DNA of 64,000 nucleotides from Acestrorhynchus altus. Lineage: Eukaryota; Chordata; Actinopteri; Characiformes; Acestrorhynchidae. The DNA is taken from NCBI GenBank assembly GCA_034509495.1, contig CM067525.1, positions 3,751,445-3,815,444 of the forward strand. Reading direction: 5' to 3'. Numbering within the stretch: the stretch's first letter is position 1; every line of letters starts with the position of its first letter. A program made the position numbers and the translations under genes. Shown here in pieces: positions 21,608 through 33,327 of this stretch. A model generated the notes under the pieces. The model was not told where the DNA came from, ran no database searches, and saw only the letters and a program-made list of their open reading frames with translations.

Positions 21608-22940
21608 TTGTGAATGGAGGAGGGTGGAGCTGGTTAATATGCTGTGAAAGCAGGTCAGTAGTCATTTGTATGGGCCGTCCATTTCTGAGGGAAAGGTGAG
21701 GAGAAAAGGAGAAACTGTGAAAGCAGCTGCTATTTTAAGGCTGGTTTTCACCAAACTGAAACCACAGGGCTGCACAGGTAACGTCCATTTCTAAAACCAA
21801 TAAATATAACACGTTCAGTTACGTAACTAAACATTTCACGGCATCAAACTGTCTTCAACAAGAAGGCAACTCACGGGCAGTCTGGGCTAATTTACGCTTA
21901 ATGTGGGCCACAACTATATATGACTAATACTAATATTAGTCATATACTATCACAGTTCAATCTTCTGTATAAGACGGAGGAGTGGACTGACCACCCAAGA
22001 GTCCAGATATTAAAATAAATAAATAAATAAATAAACAAACATTCAGATCTATTTCAGGCTGAATACACCACAACAAAGCCCGAATATCAACGTCCCGTCT
22101 TTGATTGGAATCCAGGTCCGATTCTGACCCAAACGCTTGGCTTGCATCCAGACCGAGCACTGCATGCCAGTTGCCCGTGTATAATACGGGTATCAGCCCG
22201 AGCTGCTTTTGTCAACTCCTGGGTTACCGAGCATAATCCATACCCTGCTCGATTCCAGATGGCTGATGACGAGCCTCAGACGACGCTGCCATAGATCAGG
22301 CGAGTTTGGGCCAATCCTTCTGTCTGGGGAGCAAAGGCCAACCTTCTCGAAGCCATCTCGAAACCACTGGCTGACTGGCTGCTCTAATATCGTACTGGGT
22401 TCGCTGGGAGTAGTGGTGGGTTTATTGTAAATCCAGCGCACGCAAGCTTACCATCCCTATTAACACATTTGTGCTGCTTATTATATAATCGAAATTATAC
22501 TGCAGACTGTCTTTGCTTTCCAGACCATGATGCTACAGTATGGAAGAAACGTAGAACCAAATTACCCTCCCATCATCCCGCCCAGCACTCCGTTTACCTT
22601 CGTTTGGTTTTCATTTGTGATTTACTACAATAACCAGTAATTAGATTTTATTACCTTATTATAATGTATGTTGGCAGTTTTCCCCTGTATAATTATATCC
22701 CTGCTGCTTTATTATGGCTGGTGTTTTTCTCCTGTAAGGTTTCGTTGCTAGGTTACATGTGTATGTGGTGCAATAATGCTTGAAGTGCCATTATCATAAG
22801 ATTGGAATTCTTAGAAAGTCTGTCAGCCAATCACATTGCAGGGTCAGGACTAACCGTGTTATGATACAGATACTATACACTCAGATTATACTAACGTACA
22901 TTAAGTGCATTAAGAACATATTTCTTCACTTACAAAGTTA
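21608..22940. other. Non-coding stretch, possibly an unrecognised repeat at 22080-22440
   Basis: 22080-22440 is GC-richer than its surroundings and open on both strands over about 80 codons, a pattern often left by an old transposable element, but I recognise no motif. An (AAAT) run lies at 22010-22035. The rest is featureless. Confidence 0.4.
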
Positions 22941-22990
22941 CACACACACACACACACGCGCGCGCGCGCGTGCGCGTGCACCCACACACA
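22941..22990. repeat. (CA)n-(CG)n alternating purine-pyrimidine tract
   Basis: CACACA changes to CGCGCGCGCGCG and then TGCGCGTGCACC. The strictly alternating pattern rich in CG steps is the classic Z-DNA-forming type. Confidence 0.9.
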
Positions 22991-23190
22991 CCGCACACTG
23001 CCCCTCACTACATCTCTCTCACTCTCTCCTCTTTCTCTCTGTTTGTTTACACACACTCCTCGGGTTCCTGTGGGGAATTTCACTTCTTCAGCTATAAATA
23101 CTCCTCTCTCCCACAGCATGCACTCTGAGCCCTGAACAGCTAAAACCAGAAAGAAACACACCAGTTATACACACATTTATATAATACCCT

Positions 23191-23192
23191 TA

Positions 23193-23240
<48 letters not shown>

Positions 23241-23245
23241 TACAT
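23191..23245. repeat. (CA)n microsatellite
   Basis: About 25 CA units ending in CATACATACATG. Confidence 0.96.
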
Positions 23246-23329
23246 GCAGAAACATGCAGGACCGCCACAGAGCACGCATTACAGGATTTGGACGGTGGGA
23301 ACTGTAGTGGCTCTGACTTGGTGGAACTG

Positions 23330-23672
23330 GTATCAGTGCAGCAGCCGCAGCAGTGCTGCTGGAGTGTTGAAACACTGTGTCCACTCACTGTCCACTCTAC
23401 TAGACACTCCTACCTAGTTGCGCCACCTTGTAGATGTAAAGTCAGAGATAGAAGCTCATCTGTTTCTGCACGGTTCGTGTTGGTGCAGACGCTGAGCACA
23501 GGACGCTGGTTGGTGGTCCAGCAGTGACACTGAGGGGTTTAAAAACTCCATCAGCACCACTGCGTCTGATCCAACACAGCACCACCACGTCAGTGTCACT
23601 ACAGTGCTGAGAACGGCCCACCACCCACATAATAGCTGCTCTGTGGTGGTCGTGAGCATTGAAGATCAGGAG
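23330..23672 (+). repeat. Family Q, long copy
   Basis: Ordered blocks: CAGCAGTGCTGCTGGAGTGT, GTCCACTCACTGTCCACTCT, ACCTTGTAGATGTAAAGTCA, AGCTCATCTGTTTCTGCAC, CAGCAGTGACACTGAGGGGT, CGTCAGTGTCACTACAGTGC and a GACCATTGAAGATCAGG-like end. The same order occurs at 32.9 kb and the inverse at 33.8 kb. No coding capacity. The family is large in fish; I do not know its superfamily. Confidence 0.8.
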
Positions 23673-23854
23673 GTGGTTTCTTTCAGAAAAAGGTTGTGTA
23701 GGTTCTTCATTGGCGTCTAGAAGCAATTCCTTCACACTGTAGCCTTTGGCACACCCAAATGCAATCACTCTTTTTAGCCAATCATTTGTGACCCTGAAAG
23801 GAAAGGTGCTTTTTTTTTTGCCTAGCGAGCTCATATGCCTCTATATAAGCCTCC

Positions 23855-23857
<3 letters not shown>

Positions 23858-23930
<73 letters not shown>
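23858..23930. repeat. (CT)n microsatellite
   Basis: About 36 CT units, one of the longest here. Confidence 0.97.
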
Positions 23931-23933
<3 letters not shown>

Positions 23934-24005
23934 CCTCCAGTCTATCTCTTTATTCCCTCTCAGAAAACCTTCCAATTAGTTGATAAGGGATGGACTGAAT
24001 GTGTG

Positions 24006-24007
<2 letters not shown>

Positions 24008-24055
<48 letters not shown>

Positions 24056-24239
24056 CCACCTGATCTTTTCACATTAGCAATTCCAATGTGCCACAAAAGT
24101 GGACAACACAAGCTTAACAAGCTCAGGGTAGCCATTACCCGTCAGAAAAAGTGTGTGTGTGTGTGTGTGTGTGTGATACAGTACCTACGGCTTAAAAATA
24201 TGATATGGTATTAAAGGAGAGCTCGTTTGAGTGTGTGCA

Positions 24240-24271
<32 letters not shown>
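24008..24271. repeat. Three (GT)n microsatellites
   Basis: GT runs at 24008-24053, 24151-24175 and 24230-24271 with unique spacers. Confidence 0.96.
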
Positions 24272-24371
24272 TATAGCTTGACTTCTACATTACATACGCC
24301 TGAGATTTACAGTGTGTGCAAACTAAAAATGTCCCCCTCCCAGTAAATCAACCCCATAACTACACACCTGC

Positions 24372-24406
<35 letters not shown>

Positions 24407-24415
24407 GAGAGGGGG
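24372..24415. repeat. (GA)n microsatellite
   Basis: GA run with one GC interruption, ending in a G5 run. Confidence 0.95.
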
Positions 24416-24604
24416 ATTATATATATCAGGCTTTTTTCATTCAAATTACACCAGATTGAAGCTGTAATGCTAGAACGCTTGTAGTTGTGATTTGTTTTTG
24501 TGATTAAAATCTCTTAATTAGCAGAATTAAAGTTTTAGGTGGAATTGAACTCAATGATCCAGGTTCTGATTGGTGGATCTGGTCTGTTCCACTGAGGAAC
24601 ACAC

Positions 24605-24735
24605 TTGGGGCAGTGAGCACACATGCCCAGAGTGGTGGGCAGCCGTATTCACAGCACCCTTCGGTGCCTTCAGTGAGGTCCTGCCAGTTCAGGGAACTGA
24701 ACCAACAACCTTCCAGTCACCAGGCTGCCTGCTAA
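24605..24735 (+). repeat. Dispersed repeat family T copy
   Basis: GGGGCAGTGAGCACACATG, TCCTGCCAGTTCAGGGAACT and TTCCAGTCACCAGGCTG follow in the same order as at 45835-45990. Confidence 0.65.
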
Positions 24736-24769
24736 CAGGTTTTGCACATCCCAGGTGAGGGTCAGCCAT

Positions 24770-24842
24770 CAGAGAGGGTTAAGGACCTGGGTATCGAACC
24801 CACATCCTTGTTATCGATAACCCAGCGCTCTGTTACAAGCGC
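24770..24842 (-). mobile_element. tRNA-like SINE head fragment
   Basis: On the minus strand AACAGAGCGCTGGGTTATCG is followed by GTGGGTTCGATACCCAGGTC, a good B box (GGTTCGATACC) in a tRNA-like head. The body is absent. Confidence 0.5.
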
Positions 24843-25419
24843 ATTACAGGAGGAATTGGAGGACAAACTTGTTAACATGGTTCATCACGTTAACGATAAA
24901 TGAATGAATTAATAATGTATTAAAGTATTCCGATTAATCGCACCAGCACTAGATAACACGTATCCATCACCCCTCACTTCTTAAAGCTCTGGAACCTTCA
25001 GCACATACATACAGATCTCTGTCTCTTCTCTTCTCTTCTGCAGTTTTAATGACTCTCTCTACCTCTAAATCCTAAAATAAACACACAGACAGTAAAAAAT
25101 GATGAAAAACAATGGAAGGATGGTGTTGTTTACCCTCGCAGCTGCGGCGCGCCATTTTTTTTTATCTTCTCCAGAGCATCAAAGGTTCAGTGTGTGGAGT
25201 TTCTCACGAGTCTGGAGCTGTTTATTCAGAGTTAACCCACACATGTCTACAGTATCCTGCCTGTTGTTAACGGTCATGTGATTTTCATAACGAATTACAT
25301 TATGAACATCGTTTACAATCAATTCTTATTCATGGAAAAATGTCCGGCGGAGCTTCCAGAACTATACATGATGGAAGCCTCCAAAAATATAGAGTGATAT
25401 TTGTGTAGATACATAATAA
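24843..25419. other. Non-coding stretch, nothing recognised
   Basis: Unique-looking; a GATTAATCGC phrase near 24930 may be a trace of a DNA transposon. Confidence 0.45.
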
Positions 25420-25720
25420 AAGGGCATCTTGGACACCCCTTCTAATGAATGCAATAGAGAAGTATGGGCAATAGAATAGGACGCTCTGGAAAAGATAAAC
25501 ATGAGCCTATTGGCACCATGTCTAATGCCAGGGATGGGCTAGAGGGCTATAAAGCCCCCCAGCTCTGAGCTGTGGAGAAGTGAAGCTGAGTTCTCTGGAA
25601 TGACAGTGCTCCATCCAGTCCCGGATGAGTTGGGGACCTTGGGTATAACCTCACCCGTAAACACCCGTGTTCCAAATGCAATCAAATCCTCAGTGCAACA
25701 CTCCAAAATCTCTCTTTTTA
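25420..25720 (+). mobile_element. Family P copy, 5' terminus degraded
   Basis: CTTGGACACCCCTTCTAATG keeps the inner half of the 5' terminus. Then come GGCAATAGAATAGGACGCTC, GCCTATTGGCACCATG and GGGCTATAAAGCCCCCCAGC. It runs to the AATGCAATCAAATCCTCAGT block but lacks the 3' inverted end. Confidence 0.8.
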
Positions 25721-26342
25721 ATACCCTTAGTTTTGGGAGAAAAAAAAAACATCGAATGATGTGCAAAGTACCACTTAGTGTACTCGTTACCATGACAACA
25801 AGTGTCACCTAAGCCCAGCAGTGCTACCTGAGTTTATTATGTCGGAGTTTATGAGCTTCAATCACTTATTAAAGAAGGCGAGACAGGATGAGATCATGCC
25901 CTGCCACATTCCGGGATGCGCGAGCCGGATGCCGGGCCCGTTGCTAATGACCTGAAATCTCTGGATGAGACTGGGCTGTGAAGACTGGTGGCAGAGTTTG
26001 TGGTCACATGATTTTAGCATGAACCAAAGGGGCGAACCAGAAGGGACTCCGATTTCCTCCCGCAGAGCCACGTTCTTCTGTGAGATGATTGGCTGGTTGG
26101 ATAATGGATATCTGGTTTCTGCCTGACTCATGTAAACCCGGAGTTTACGGGGTTTAGATGAAGATGGGGTGTAAGGTTTGGTAGGACAGTAACCTGGTCA
26201 ACATGTTTACATTGCGGATTAACCCTTTCTCCTAGTTCACCCGCGGGTGAGACTGTCCCTATTAGCCCCAGGTTCCCCACAATGCCACGGCCAGCACGGT
26301 CGCAGGGCATCACCCCACCACCTCACCACCGCAACATGCACT

Positions 26343-26344
<2 letters not shown>
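25721..26344. other. Non-coding stretch, nothing recognised
   Basis: 25860-26330 is GC-richer than average with frames open on the minus strand for about 90 codons, but without any motif. Confidence 0.45.

Positions 26345-26397
<53 letters not shown>
26345..26397. repeat. (AT)n microsatellite
   Basis: About 26 AT units, self-complementary. Confidence 0.97.
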
Positions 26398-26398
<1 letters not shown>

Positions 26399-27039
26399 TC
26401 TTCTGCTGCCTATAAATATCGTATCTAATATAAAACAAAGAAATGTATATTTTTTATTATTTTATTTTAATTATATGTAAAATTAATGAACATGTTGGCA
26501 AGATAAACATGAGAGCCTCTGAGCTGCTGGAGGTCTGCATGTGTCAAGCTGTGCTCACTGTAATCTGCTACAGATGTGCTTGCGTTAGTGTTGCAATGAT
26601 ACTCTCTGTCTCACTCTCTCTCCCTCTCCCACTCTGTCTACTTCTCTCTCCCCAAAAGCCCTCCTCAATTACACATAGTTTTTCTTTTCCCTGTCTGTGT
26701 TTTTAATTGAGGAGGAGAATCAGGGCACACTTTGTGCCCTTTCGGCTGTGGGAATAGAAATTAGAGCCGGAGAGATGAGAATAATCACGGCTGCTGTGTG
26801 AGGCTGTGTATTGTGATGGGTTCAGTTATGCGCGGGATGCTGGGGAATTGTGGATAGAGCCTTTTGTTCTGGTCTGATTGTGACTTTAGGAGGAGAGAAA
26901 TCAATATGAACTGGGGACCAGGGCAGCGTGTATTTATTTATTTATTTATTTGTTGCATTTGGAGAAAGCATGACATCATCCCTTGTGTGTGTGTGTGTGT
27001 GTGTAGATATGTGCAGTAGTGTTAGAATGTGAATAATAG
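26398..27039. other. Non-coding stretch with two short microsatellites
   Basis: (TTTA)n at 26930-26952 and (GT)n at 26982-27004. Otherwise nothing recognised. Confidence 0.5.
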
Positions 27040-27592
27040 ACAATATGTGTTAGAATTGGGGTGACGGTTAATGTCAGGTTCAGGTTTTGAAGTTAAAATT
27101 AAGTTTAGGGTTAGTATAAAGTTAGGTTTAGAGTTAGAATGACTGGAGTTAAGATCAGGATTAGGATTATGGTTAGATGAAGAGGTTTAGGGTTAGTGTG
27201 AGTGTAAATGTAGAGATGGCTGGGTGGGAATAAAATGCAAGAATATCCTGGTAAAGGTCAGAGGATTAAGGTTCGGAATTAGAGTGGATATCATTCAAAT
27301 TGTGCTTAAAGCCTGGATTAGAGTTAGGATCGGGATTAAAGTTAAAACGTGGTTATCATAAGGGTCAGGAAAGGTGTTAGGATTAAGTTTAACGTTAGTG
27401 TTAGGTTTAGGGTTAGGTTTAGGTGTAGTATTAGGTTTAGGGGTGGTGTTAAATGATGTTGAAGATCGTATCGTTTTGGTTAGGATTGGGATTAGGGTGA
27501 AGGTTATTGGATCATGTTTAGATTTGGAACAGCTACCAGTAGAGTTAGAGTTTAGGTTAGGGTTAGGTTTAGGATTAGGTTTAGGTGCAGCA
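27040..27592. repeat. Degenerate TTAGG telomere-like sequence
   Basis: Dozens of GGTTAG, GTTAGG, GGTTTAGG and GGATTA words in one strand orientation, with a few exact TTAGGG hexamers (for example around 27408-27430 and 27555-27580). Not a clean (TTAGGG)n array, so an old interstitial telomere-like repeat or convergent minisatellite. Confidence 0.75.
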
Positions 27593-27921
27593 TTACTACA
27601 ATTATAAATAACCAGCGTCGGTTCCTCTATATTTATGGACAGATAATTGGGTGAGTGTCCTGCTGAATCTCTTCTCCCGCAGTGTGGAAATGGAGAGGCT
27701 GATGTTTTAGAAGCGTTATCAGTGTATTTTCTGTAAATAGAGAACGTATGAGAGCACTTTGATGAACATCAATCAATAGCTATCTGAGCCTGTGCACAAC
27801 ACAGCCAACATATTTTCTATATCCTCTCTCCTCCTCTCCCTCGCTCTTTATTCTCTCTCTCCTTCCTCTCTCTCTCTACTTATTTCTCTCTCTAGTTATT
27901 TCTGTCTGGGTGCTCTGCGTA

Positions 27922-27924
<3 letters not shown>

Positions 27925-27961
<37 letters not shown>
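27925..27961. repeat. (GT)n microsatellite
   Basis: About 18 GT units, preceded by a CT-rich stretch at 27825-27900. Confidence 0.96.
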
Positions 27962-27962
<1 letters not shown>

Positions 27963-28824
27963 ACTCTGAGGCTCAAACACTCCTCTAAAACACATTCAAC
28001 CAAATCCTCAGATAATTTAGGTTTAATCCCAGACTTTTACCTGTTTTTGATTGACTACAGCCACTGCACTACAACTACTACACCACTACTACCGTACTAC
28101 TATTAACACTACAATACTAGCACTACTCCTGCTGCTACTACTACTACTCCACTACTAATACTACCATAGTACTAGGAGAAAGTCCACATGCTTCATAGAT
28201 TCCTGATTTCGGCCACGTTTACACTTCTCATCCCTCCTTGCATTATATACAGTTCTACAATTCAAAGCATCCTACAGAACAGGCTGCCAACCTAACTAAT
28301 ATTCTCAGCGTTTCCAACTACAGGCAAGAGCATGTGAGGACAGTAAAAGTTTGACGTAAGTAGGGGATCATGGGACTTGTAGGCTTTGGCTACCGGACAC
28401 TCAGAAAGCAATATTGTCTCTTTCAGTAACAAACAGAGGAGCTGAACTCCTGCTCGGGGAACGGTGTAAGTGCAAATCAATGTTTTACTCTGGCTCCTTT
28501 GTTTCTCTCTCCTTTCTCTCTTTAGCATTGATGGAACTTTATCTCCTTTCTGAACACCACCAGATGGCAACATTCAGCACCGGACATGACACACTCAGAA
28601 CAGTACATAAGCATATGCTGAAATATGCTTCCAGTACAGTTCATTTCCATATGGGCTTAAGTAAGTGCATGCTCTTCATTTATATCACAGCCAGCTGCAC
28701 ACACCCTGCACTCCAGAGGCTGTAATGGAATATTATAGTACAAATTACACTCCATTAATGGTCTTGCCAAGTGATTTCAGTTTGATATGAACATACAACG
28801 AACATGTGAATTTCTGTAGTCCAT
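27962..28824. other. Non-coding stretch
   Basis: 28065-28165 is a degenerate (CTA)n-like tract. GGATCATGGGACTTGTAGGC at 28366-28385 is another weak SBS-like motif. No gene recognised. Confidence 0.5.
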
Positions 28825-29245
28825 GTGGCTGATTGGGGCTCAGCGGTCTACCATGATCATGTATGATCTAGGGGTTGTGAACTCAAATCAGTCGTGCTGC
28901 CGCCTTTGGTAGCTGGAGTGAGATGAAGAGTGAAAAGCAGCCCACTTTCCCTCTCTGGGTGGGTAGATGTTGCTCTCTCCACACATCACGCTCAATGTGG
29001 TGCTGGTCAGTCGGCACAGGCGTCTATTAGCCATTGTATCAGAGCTGGAACGCTTTCCTCAGCGACACGATTGGCTGTCAGCGAGGATGTATATGTCGGC
29101 AGTTGTGAAAAGCAGTGGTGGGTGACATCATATGTGTGGGGGGTAGAATGTGATCGTCCTCACCCTCCTAGTGTCAGGAGGGTCACGTGTGATACGAGTG
29201 ATAATGGGGTGGGGGAACCGGCACTTCCACTGGGGGTAAAAGCAA
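28825..29245 (+). mobile_element. tRNA-derived SINE, near full length
   Basis: The head has an A-box-like GGGGCTCAGCGGTCTACC (28835-28852) and a damaged B-box region GGGGTTGTGAACTCAAATC. A tRNA-unrelated body follows with CTCTCTGGGTGGGTAGATG, TGGTGCTGGTCAGTCGGC and CACCCTCCTAGTGTCAGGAG, ending in a GGGGTGGGGGAACC-like segment. It matches a fish SINE I recall. A head-plus-body fragment lies on the minus strand at 36718-36882, with GGGTGGGTAGATGGCGCTCT shared. Confidence 0.65.
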
Positions 29246-29635
29246 TAGTAATAATAAATATAATAGCAAAACTTGTTTTATAGTATAAATATTATTACTG
29301 TGACACCATAATGTAAAAAGCGACCACTGCTGTACGGATCAAGCACACATCCGCGTTAGTCACCACATCAAGACTATTATGCAAATAATGCCGTTTTAAT
29401 AAGTGTGTGTGAGCGAGAAAGAGAGAAGGACTGTTTCTAATGCAGGAGTGCTAATAGACTTTGAGTGAGTCACATAAACGTGTGGTAAGACTTAAACTCT
29501 GAACAGCAAAATAAATAATTACGGAGTTTTACAAATCGGACCCTCTCTCTGTGCAGTGTGCTTTATTAGCACTCCATCTGTGTATTCCTATTCGTACAAA
29601 GAGAGAGAGATGGATGTACGGATGGATGGATGGAT
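29246..29635. other. Non-coding stretch with (GATG)n at 29617-29638
   Basis: No gene recognised; the GATG tetranucleotide run directly borders the family P copy that follows. Confidence 0.5.
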
Positions 29636-30025
29636 GGACAGACTCTCTGGAGCAGATAAACTATGACTATTGGCACCATGCCTAAATCCAGGCCTGGACT
29701 AGAGGGGTATAAAGCCCCCCAGCATTCAGCTGTGGAACAGTGCATCTGCATCACATCATCTGAATGAAGGAGCTCCATTCCATATTTTCCTGGAGATATT
29801 GGGATGAGGTGGGAGTCAAATGACGTTCATCCATCAACATCTTGACCTTACTAGCAGCTCTTTTTGCTGAATGCAATCAAATCCTTACAGCAATGTCCCA
29901 CAATTTGGTAGAAGGTCTTCACTGGACAGTAGAGACAGTTATGGTTGATGGATAAATGCATATATAGCCTTGATTTTACAGGAAAAAGTGAATGAGGAGG
30001 CGTCCCAACACTTTTGTCCAGATAA
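29636..30025 (+). mobile_element. Family P copy with 3' end
   Basis: CTCTCTGGAGCAGATAAACT, ATTGGCACCATGCCTAAATC and GGGGTATAAAGCCCCCCAGC are followed by the 3' half, ending GGCGTCCCAACACTTTTGTC plus CAGATA at 30025. The 5' terminus has been replaced by the GATG repeat. Confidence 0.82.
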
Positions 30026-30050
30026 AGGACAAGACAAAGAATTCACAAGT

Positions 30051-30053
<3 letters not shown>

Positions 30054-30110
<57 letters not shown>
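30054..30110. repeat. (CT)n microsatellite
   Basis: About 28 CT units, some 30 bp beyond the 3' end of a family P copy. Confidence 0.97.
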
Positions 30111-30112
<2 letters not shown>

Positions 30113-30576
30113 GACATTCAACAGCGAATCCCATCAATTACCTTCCTAAGCAGCCCAACCATGTAGAACATTTAATTACATATTAAACATTAATAAAAGA
30201 ACTTATTCTGCGCATCCATTACATCGCCGCCTAAAACGCAAACGCTCAATCTTGTTAATAGGATGGTGAGCGGCCCGGCCATCCAGGCGTCTTTTAACAC
30301 TTTTAATTTGTCTATTTATTTCATCAAAAGCAGGCTGGTGAGGCAATGGTGTGCTGGTGCAGATTAATGGCACGCGAGAGGAACGCGAGCGGACAGAGTG
30401 ATGCGTAAGTGTTATAAAGTCACGGAGAGGAAGGTCGATAGATTTGTCAGGGAGAAGCAAGAAGAGAAAGATAGAAAAAACCTACTCTTTGTAGAGGGCA
30501 CCTCTGCAGGCAGATGGCACAAATCCTACATTTCAAAAGGGCTTAACCTTTAAATCAAAGACTATATCAAACGGAG

Positions 30577-30577
<1 letters not shown>
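30111..30577. other. Unique stretch, possible conserved non-coding element
   Basis: No repeat or coding motif. The sequence has several homeobox-like cores (CAATTA, TTAATTA-like, ATTAAT) and even composition, a look common to vertebrate enhancers. This is appearance only; alignment is needed. Confidence 0.3.
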
Positions 30578-30618
<41 letters not shown>

Positions 30619-30684
30619 ACTGAGATCATCTACTCCATTGATGATTGCATATGACTATGTGAATATATATATATATATATATAT
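30578..30684. repeat. (CA)n and (AT)n microsatellites
   Basis: CA at 30578-30616 and AT at 30663-30684. Confidence 0.95.
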
Positions 30685-31199
30685 GCATTTCGATTTGGGA
30701 ACCCAAACACAATACTGTGATGGAAGAATCTGGGTTTAGATGAGTATGGAAGCTCGTATGGGTTTACCAGCAGTGGCAGAAATCCCAGTCTACAGGAAAT
30801 TCCCCTCAAACTGTGTCCAAAAGACAAGAATTGCTTTGAGATGAAACTCATATGGATCCTCAACATATGGAGCAGAGTGGCATGCAAGAGGCCTTCGCTC
30901 ACTTCTGCACATCCCCTGCAAGTGATGTAGTTGATTGACACCTGTAACATAATTCCATTTTACACTGATGATCTTCCAATATGAAGAGCTTTGGCTTTAA
31001 ATAAGATAATAGAAAATGAAATGAAAATCAGCTCCAAAATGGCAACTTTACAAGAGAACTCCTTCTTGATTTTGGATGGAATTCTCCCACATTTGTCACT
31101 AAAAGAGCTGCTATTATCTCGTGCACACGATCCTCACATAAAACAGATTCAATCAAACCTGCTGTTCTTTTTTACACCAACACTGGATTCACAGAGTGC
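30685..31199. other. Non-coding stretch, nothing recognised
   Basis: A minus-strand frame of about 100 codons at 30630-30950 has no domain I know. Confidence 0.45.
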
Positions 31200-31292
31200 A
31201 CTTTGTGACGTCATATGTTGTTTAATATTGCGATAATGAAATATATGCACTAATGCAATAAGTCATTTTTCACTAATATCATGCAGCCCTAA
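31200..31292 (-). mobile_element. hAT-type terminal fragment
   Basis: On the minus strand it begins TTAGGGCTGCATGATATTAG and continues with TATCGCAATATT, similar to hAT elements whose ends read CAGGGCTGCACGATAT. No second end found. Confidence 0.5.
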
Positions 31293-31912
31293 TTACTACT
31301 GATGCCCTGACATCTGCAAATCACACGTAACATACTGGGCTAACTGTCATTAGTCTGGTCGAATGTGCAGATGCCCCGCCCTGTCCAATGTAGAGCTGGA
31401 ATGAAAACCACGTTACATTTTGTTTTTTGCCAGGGTGGGATGTTCAAAATGATAAGTATAATTTTTCAAAATTGTAATTTACTCCAAACCAACTGTAAGT
31501 CATAAAATCAGCATTGAACTTTCAGGGTTCAATTATTAATAATCAATAACAATTGGAGATGTTCTTAAACCTTTGACCCGAAACTGCATATAAACTCAAA
31601 TTACAGCCATAAATCTAGGCTTCAAACAAAAATAAACAACAACAAACTTTCTGATTTTGAAAGCAATTGAGCTCCAGCCAGCGCAGGTTCCCAGAAAATC
31701 CATTTTTTGTGTAATGGACAGACTAACATTTACCAAACCCAGACCACACAGATGCTTAATTGGCTGGATTGAACAACACGATTCAAATCAAATGCTAATT
31801 GGCTTGCAGATGTTGTGTGTGTGTTTCAGCAGCGCAGATTTGGATGCCATCTGTAAAACCTGAGCGTCAGCTGTGCCAGTACAGGTTTATTGAGATATTT
31901 ACCTGACATTAC
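31293..31912. other. Non-coding stretch, nothing recognised
   Basis: 31640-31870 is even in composition and unique-looking, possibly conserved; otherwise AT-rich. Confidence 0.4.
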
Positions 31913-31934
31913 TCACACACACACACACACACAT

Positions 31935-31999
<65 letters not shown>
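31913..31999. repeat. Compound (CA)n-(GA)n microsatellite
   Basis: CA at 31913-31949 changes directly into GA at 31949-31999. Confidence 0.96.
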
Positions 32000-32003
<4 letters not shown>

Positions 32004-32794
32004 AATAGTCACTTCAGGAACAAATAAACAAAGAATCCAAAGAGGATACACTGGGATTCATAGGGTCAAGCGCACGTCTGGCTCTTTTGAGGAACACCTA
32101 TAGATAAGGTTTAGGTGAAGGGACTGTAATAGCTATGGCGAAACCTTCCCCTCCCCCTCTTTGAGTACTCCGACGTAAGACTCTGCAATATTTTATCGTA
32201 CTGGAACGAAGTGCAGCGTAAATAATCCTGTTTTTTTTTTACGTGATTTTTAGTCTCTGAACTAAAAACGAGAAGGTGTTTTTGAAGTATCTGCTGTCCC
32301 GCTGCATTCTGTCCACTTCTCAAAACATTGCAATGGATTTGATTTATTGTCTTAGCATTTCGCCCACCCCTGTGTTGAGCTGTGTTAAGGATCCTGCTGT
32401 AGAATCTCATCCTCTTTACATCTGTGTGTTGTATTTACTGCATGTGTGTATCTTCTCTCTGCTTTCATTCATTTAATTTAACCTCTAATTTTAACTTTTA
32501 GTTCATTTTAAACTTATACTTTTGTAACTTAAAATTAATACAAACTTTAAATTAAACCTTTGCCACGTTTAACTCAATGTAACTTTAGCAAATTTGATTT
32601 AAATGAACTTGTACGTTACTTTAAATGAACTAACCTGTAACTGAACTCTTGGGATTTAACCTTTAACTTTAACTTAATTTACATTTTTGCAACCTGTTTT
32701 AAAATGTATCGTAATTTAATATTGAAATTATTATGTAATTTTAATTAAAACTTGAATTTTATTAACTTAACAATCCTAATTGTATCCTAACTTT
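32000..32794. other. Non-coding, AT-rich low complexity after 32465
   Basis: 32465-32790 is full of TTTAACTT and TAACTTTAA words without a fixed period. 32000-32465 shows nothing recognisable. Confidence 0.55.
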
Positions 32795-33250
32795 AACTGA
32801 GAACAGTCCACCAAGTCTGGACAAGAGGATGACCAACACAAACTGTGCAGAAACGCATCGTCAAGAATGAGCAACTAGGCAGGAACATCTAACAGCTAAC
32901 ATCTAAACCCTGTGTCCACTCATTGTCCACTCTATGAGACACTCCTACCGAGTGTCTCCACCTTGTAGATGTAAAGTCAGAGACAGAAGCTCATCTGTTT
33001 CTGCACTGTTTGTGTTGGTCGTCCTCTAGTCCTTCATCAGTGCTCACAGGACGCTGCCCACAGGACGCTGTCGGCTGGACATTTCTGGTTGGTGGACTGT
33101 TCTCGGTCCAGCAGTGACTCTGAGGGGTTTAAACACTCCAGCAGCACTGCTGCGTCTGATCCATTCATACCAGTGTAACACACACCAACACACCACCACC
33201 ATGTGTGGTGTGGTGGTCGTGTGGGGTTCTGACCATTGAAGATCAGGGGA
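32795..33250 (+). repeat. Family Q, long copy with inverted 5' part
   Basis: 32805-32870 (GAGAACAGTCCACCAAGTCT, GGATGACCAACACAAACTGT) runs in the opposite sense to 32915-33250, which has GTCCACTCATTGTCCACTCT, ACCTTGTAGATGTAAAGTCA, CAGCAGTGACTCTGAGGGGT and a terminal TGACCATTGAAGATCAGGGG. The copy is thus itself palindromic, as expected for this family. Confidence 0.8.
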
Positions 33251-33279
33251 CTAAAAGAAAATGCAGAGAAATAGATGGA

Positions 33280-33283
<4 letters not shown>

Positions 33284-33327
<44 letters not shown>

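Noticed and set aside
22193..22441. Overlapping 73- to 82-codon frames on both strands
   Set aside because: No domain recognised. Open frames on both strands in GC-richer DNA are expected by chance or from an old repeat.
24900..24955. Terminus with a GATTAATCGC word as a DNA transposon
   Set aside because: Only a short word, no inverted partner found.
27374..27607. Hydrophobic Leu/Gly-rich peptide
   Set aside because: It is a translation of the degenerate TTAGG repeat.
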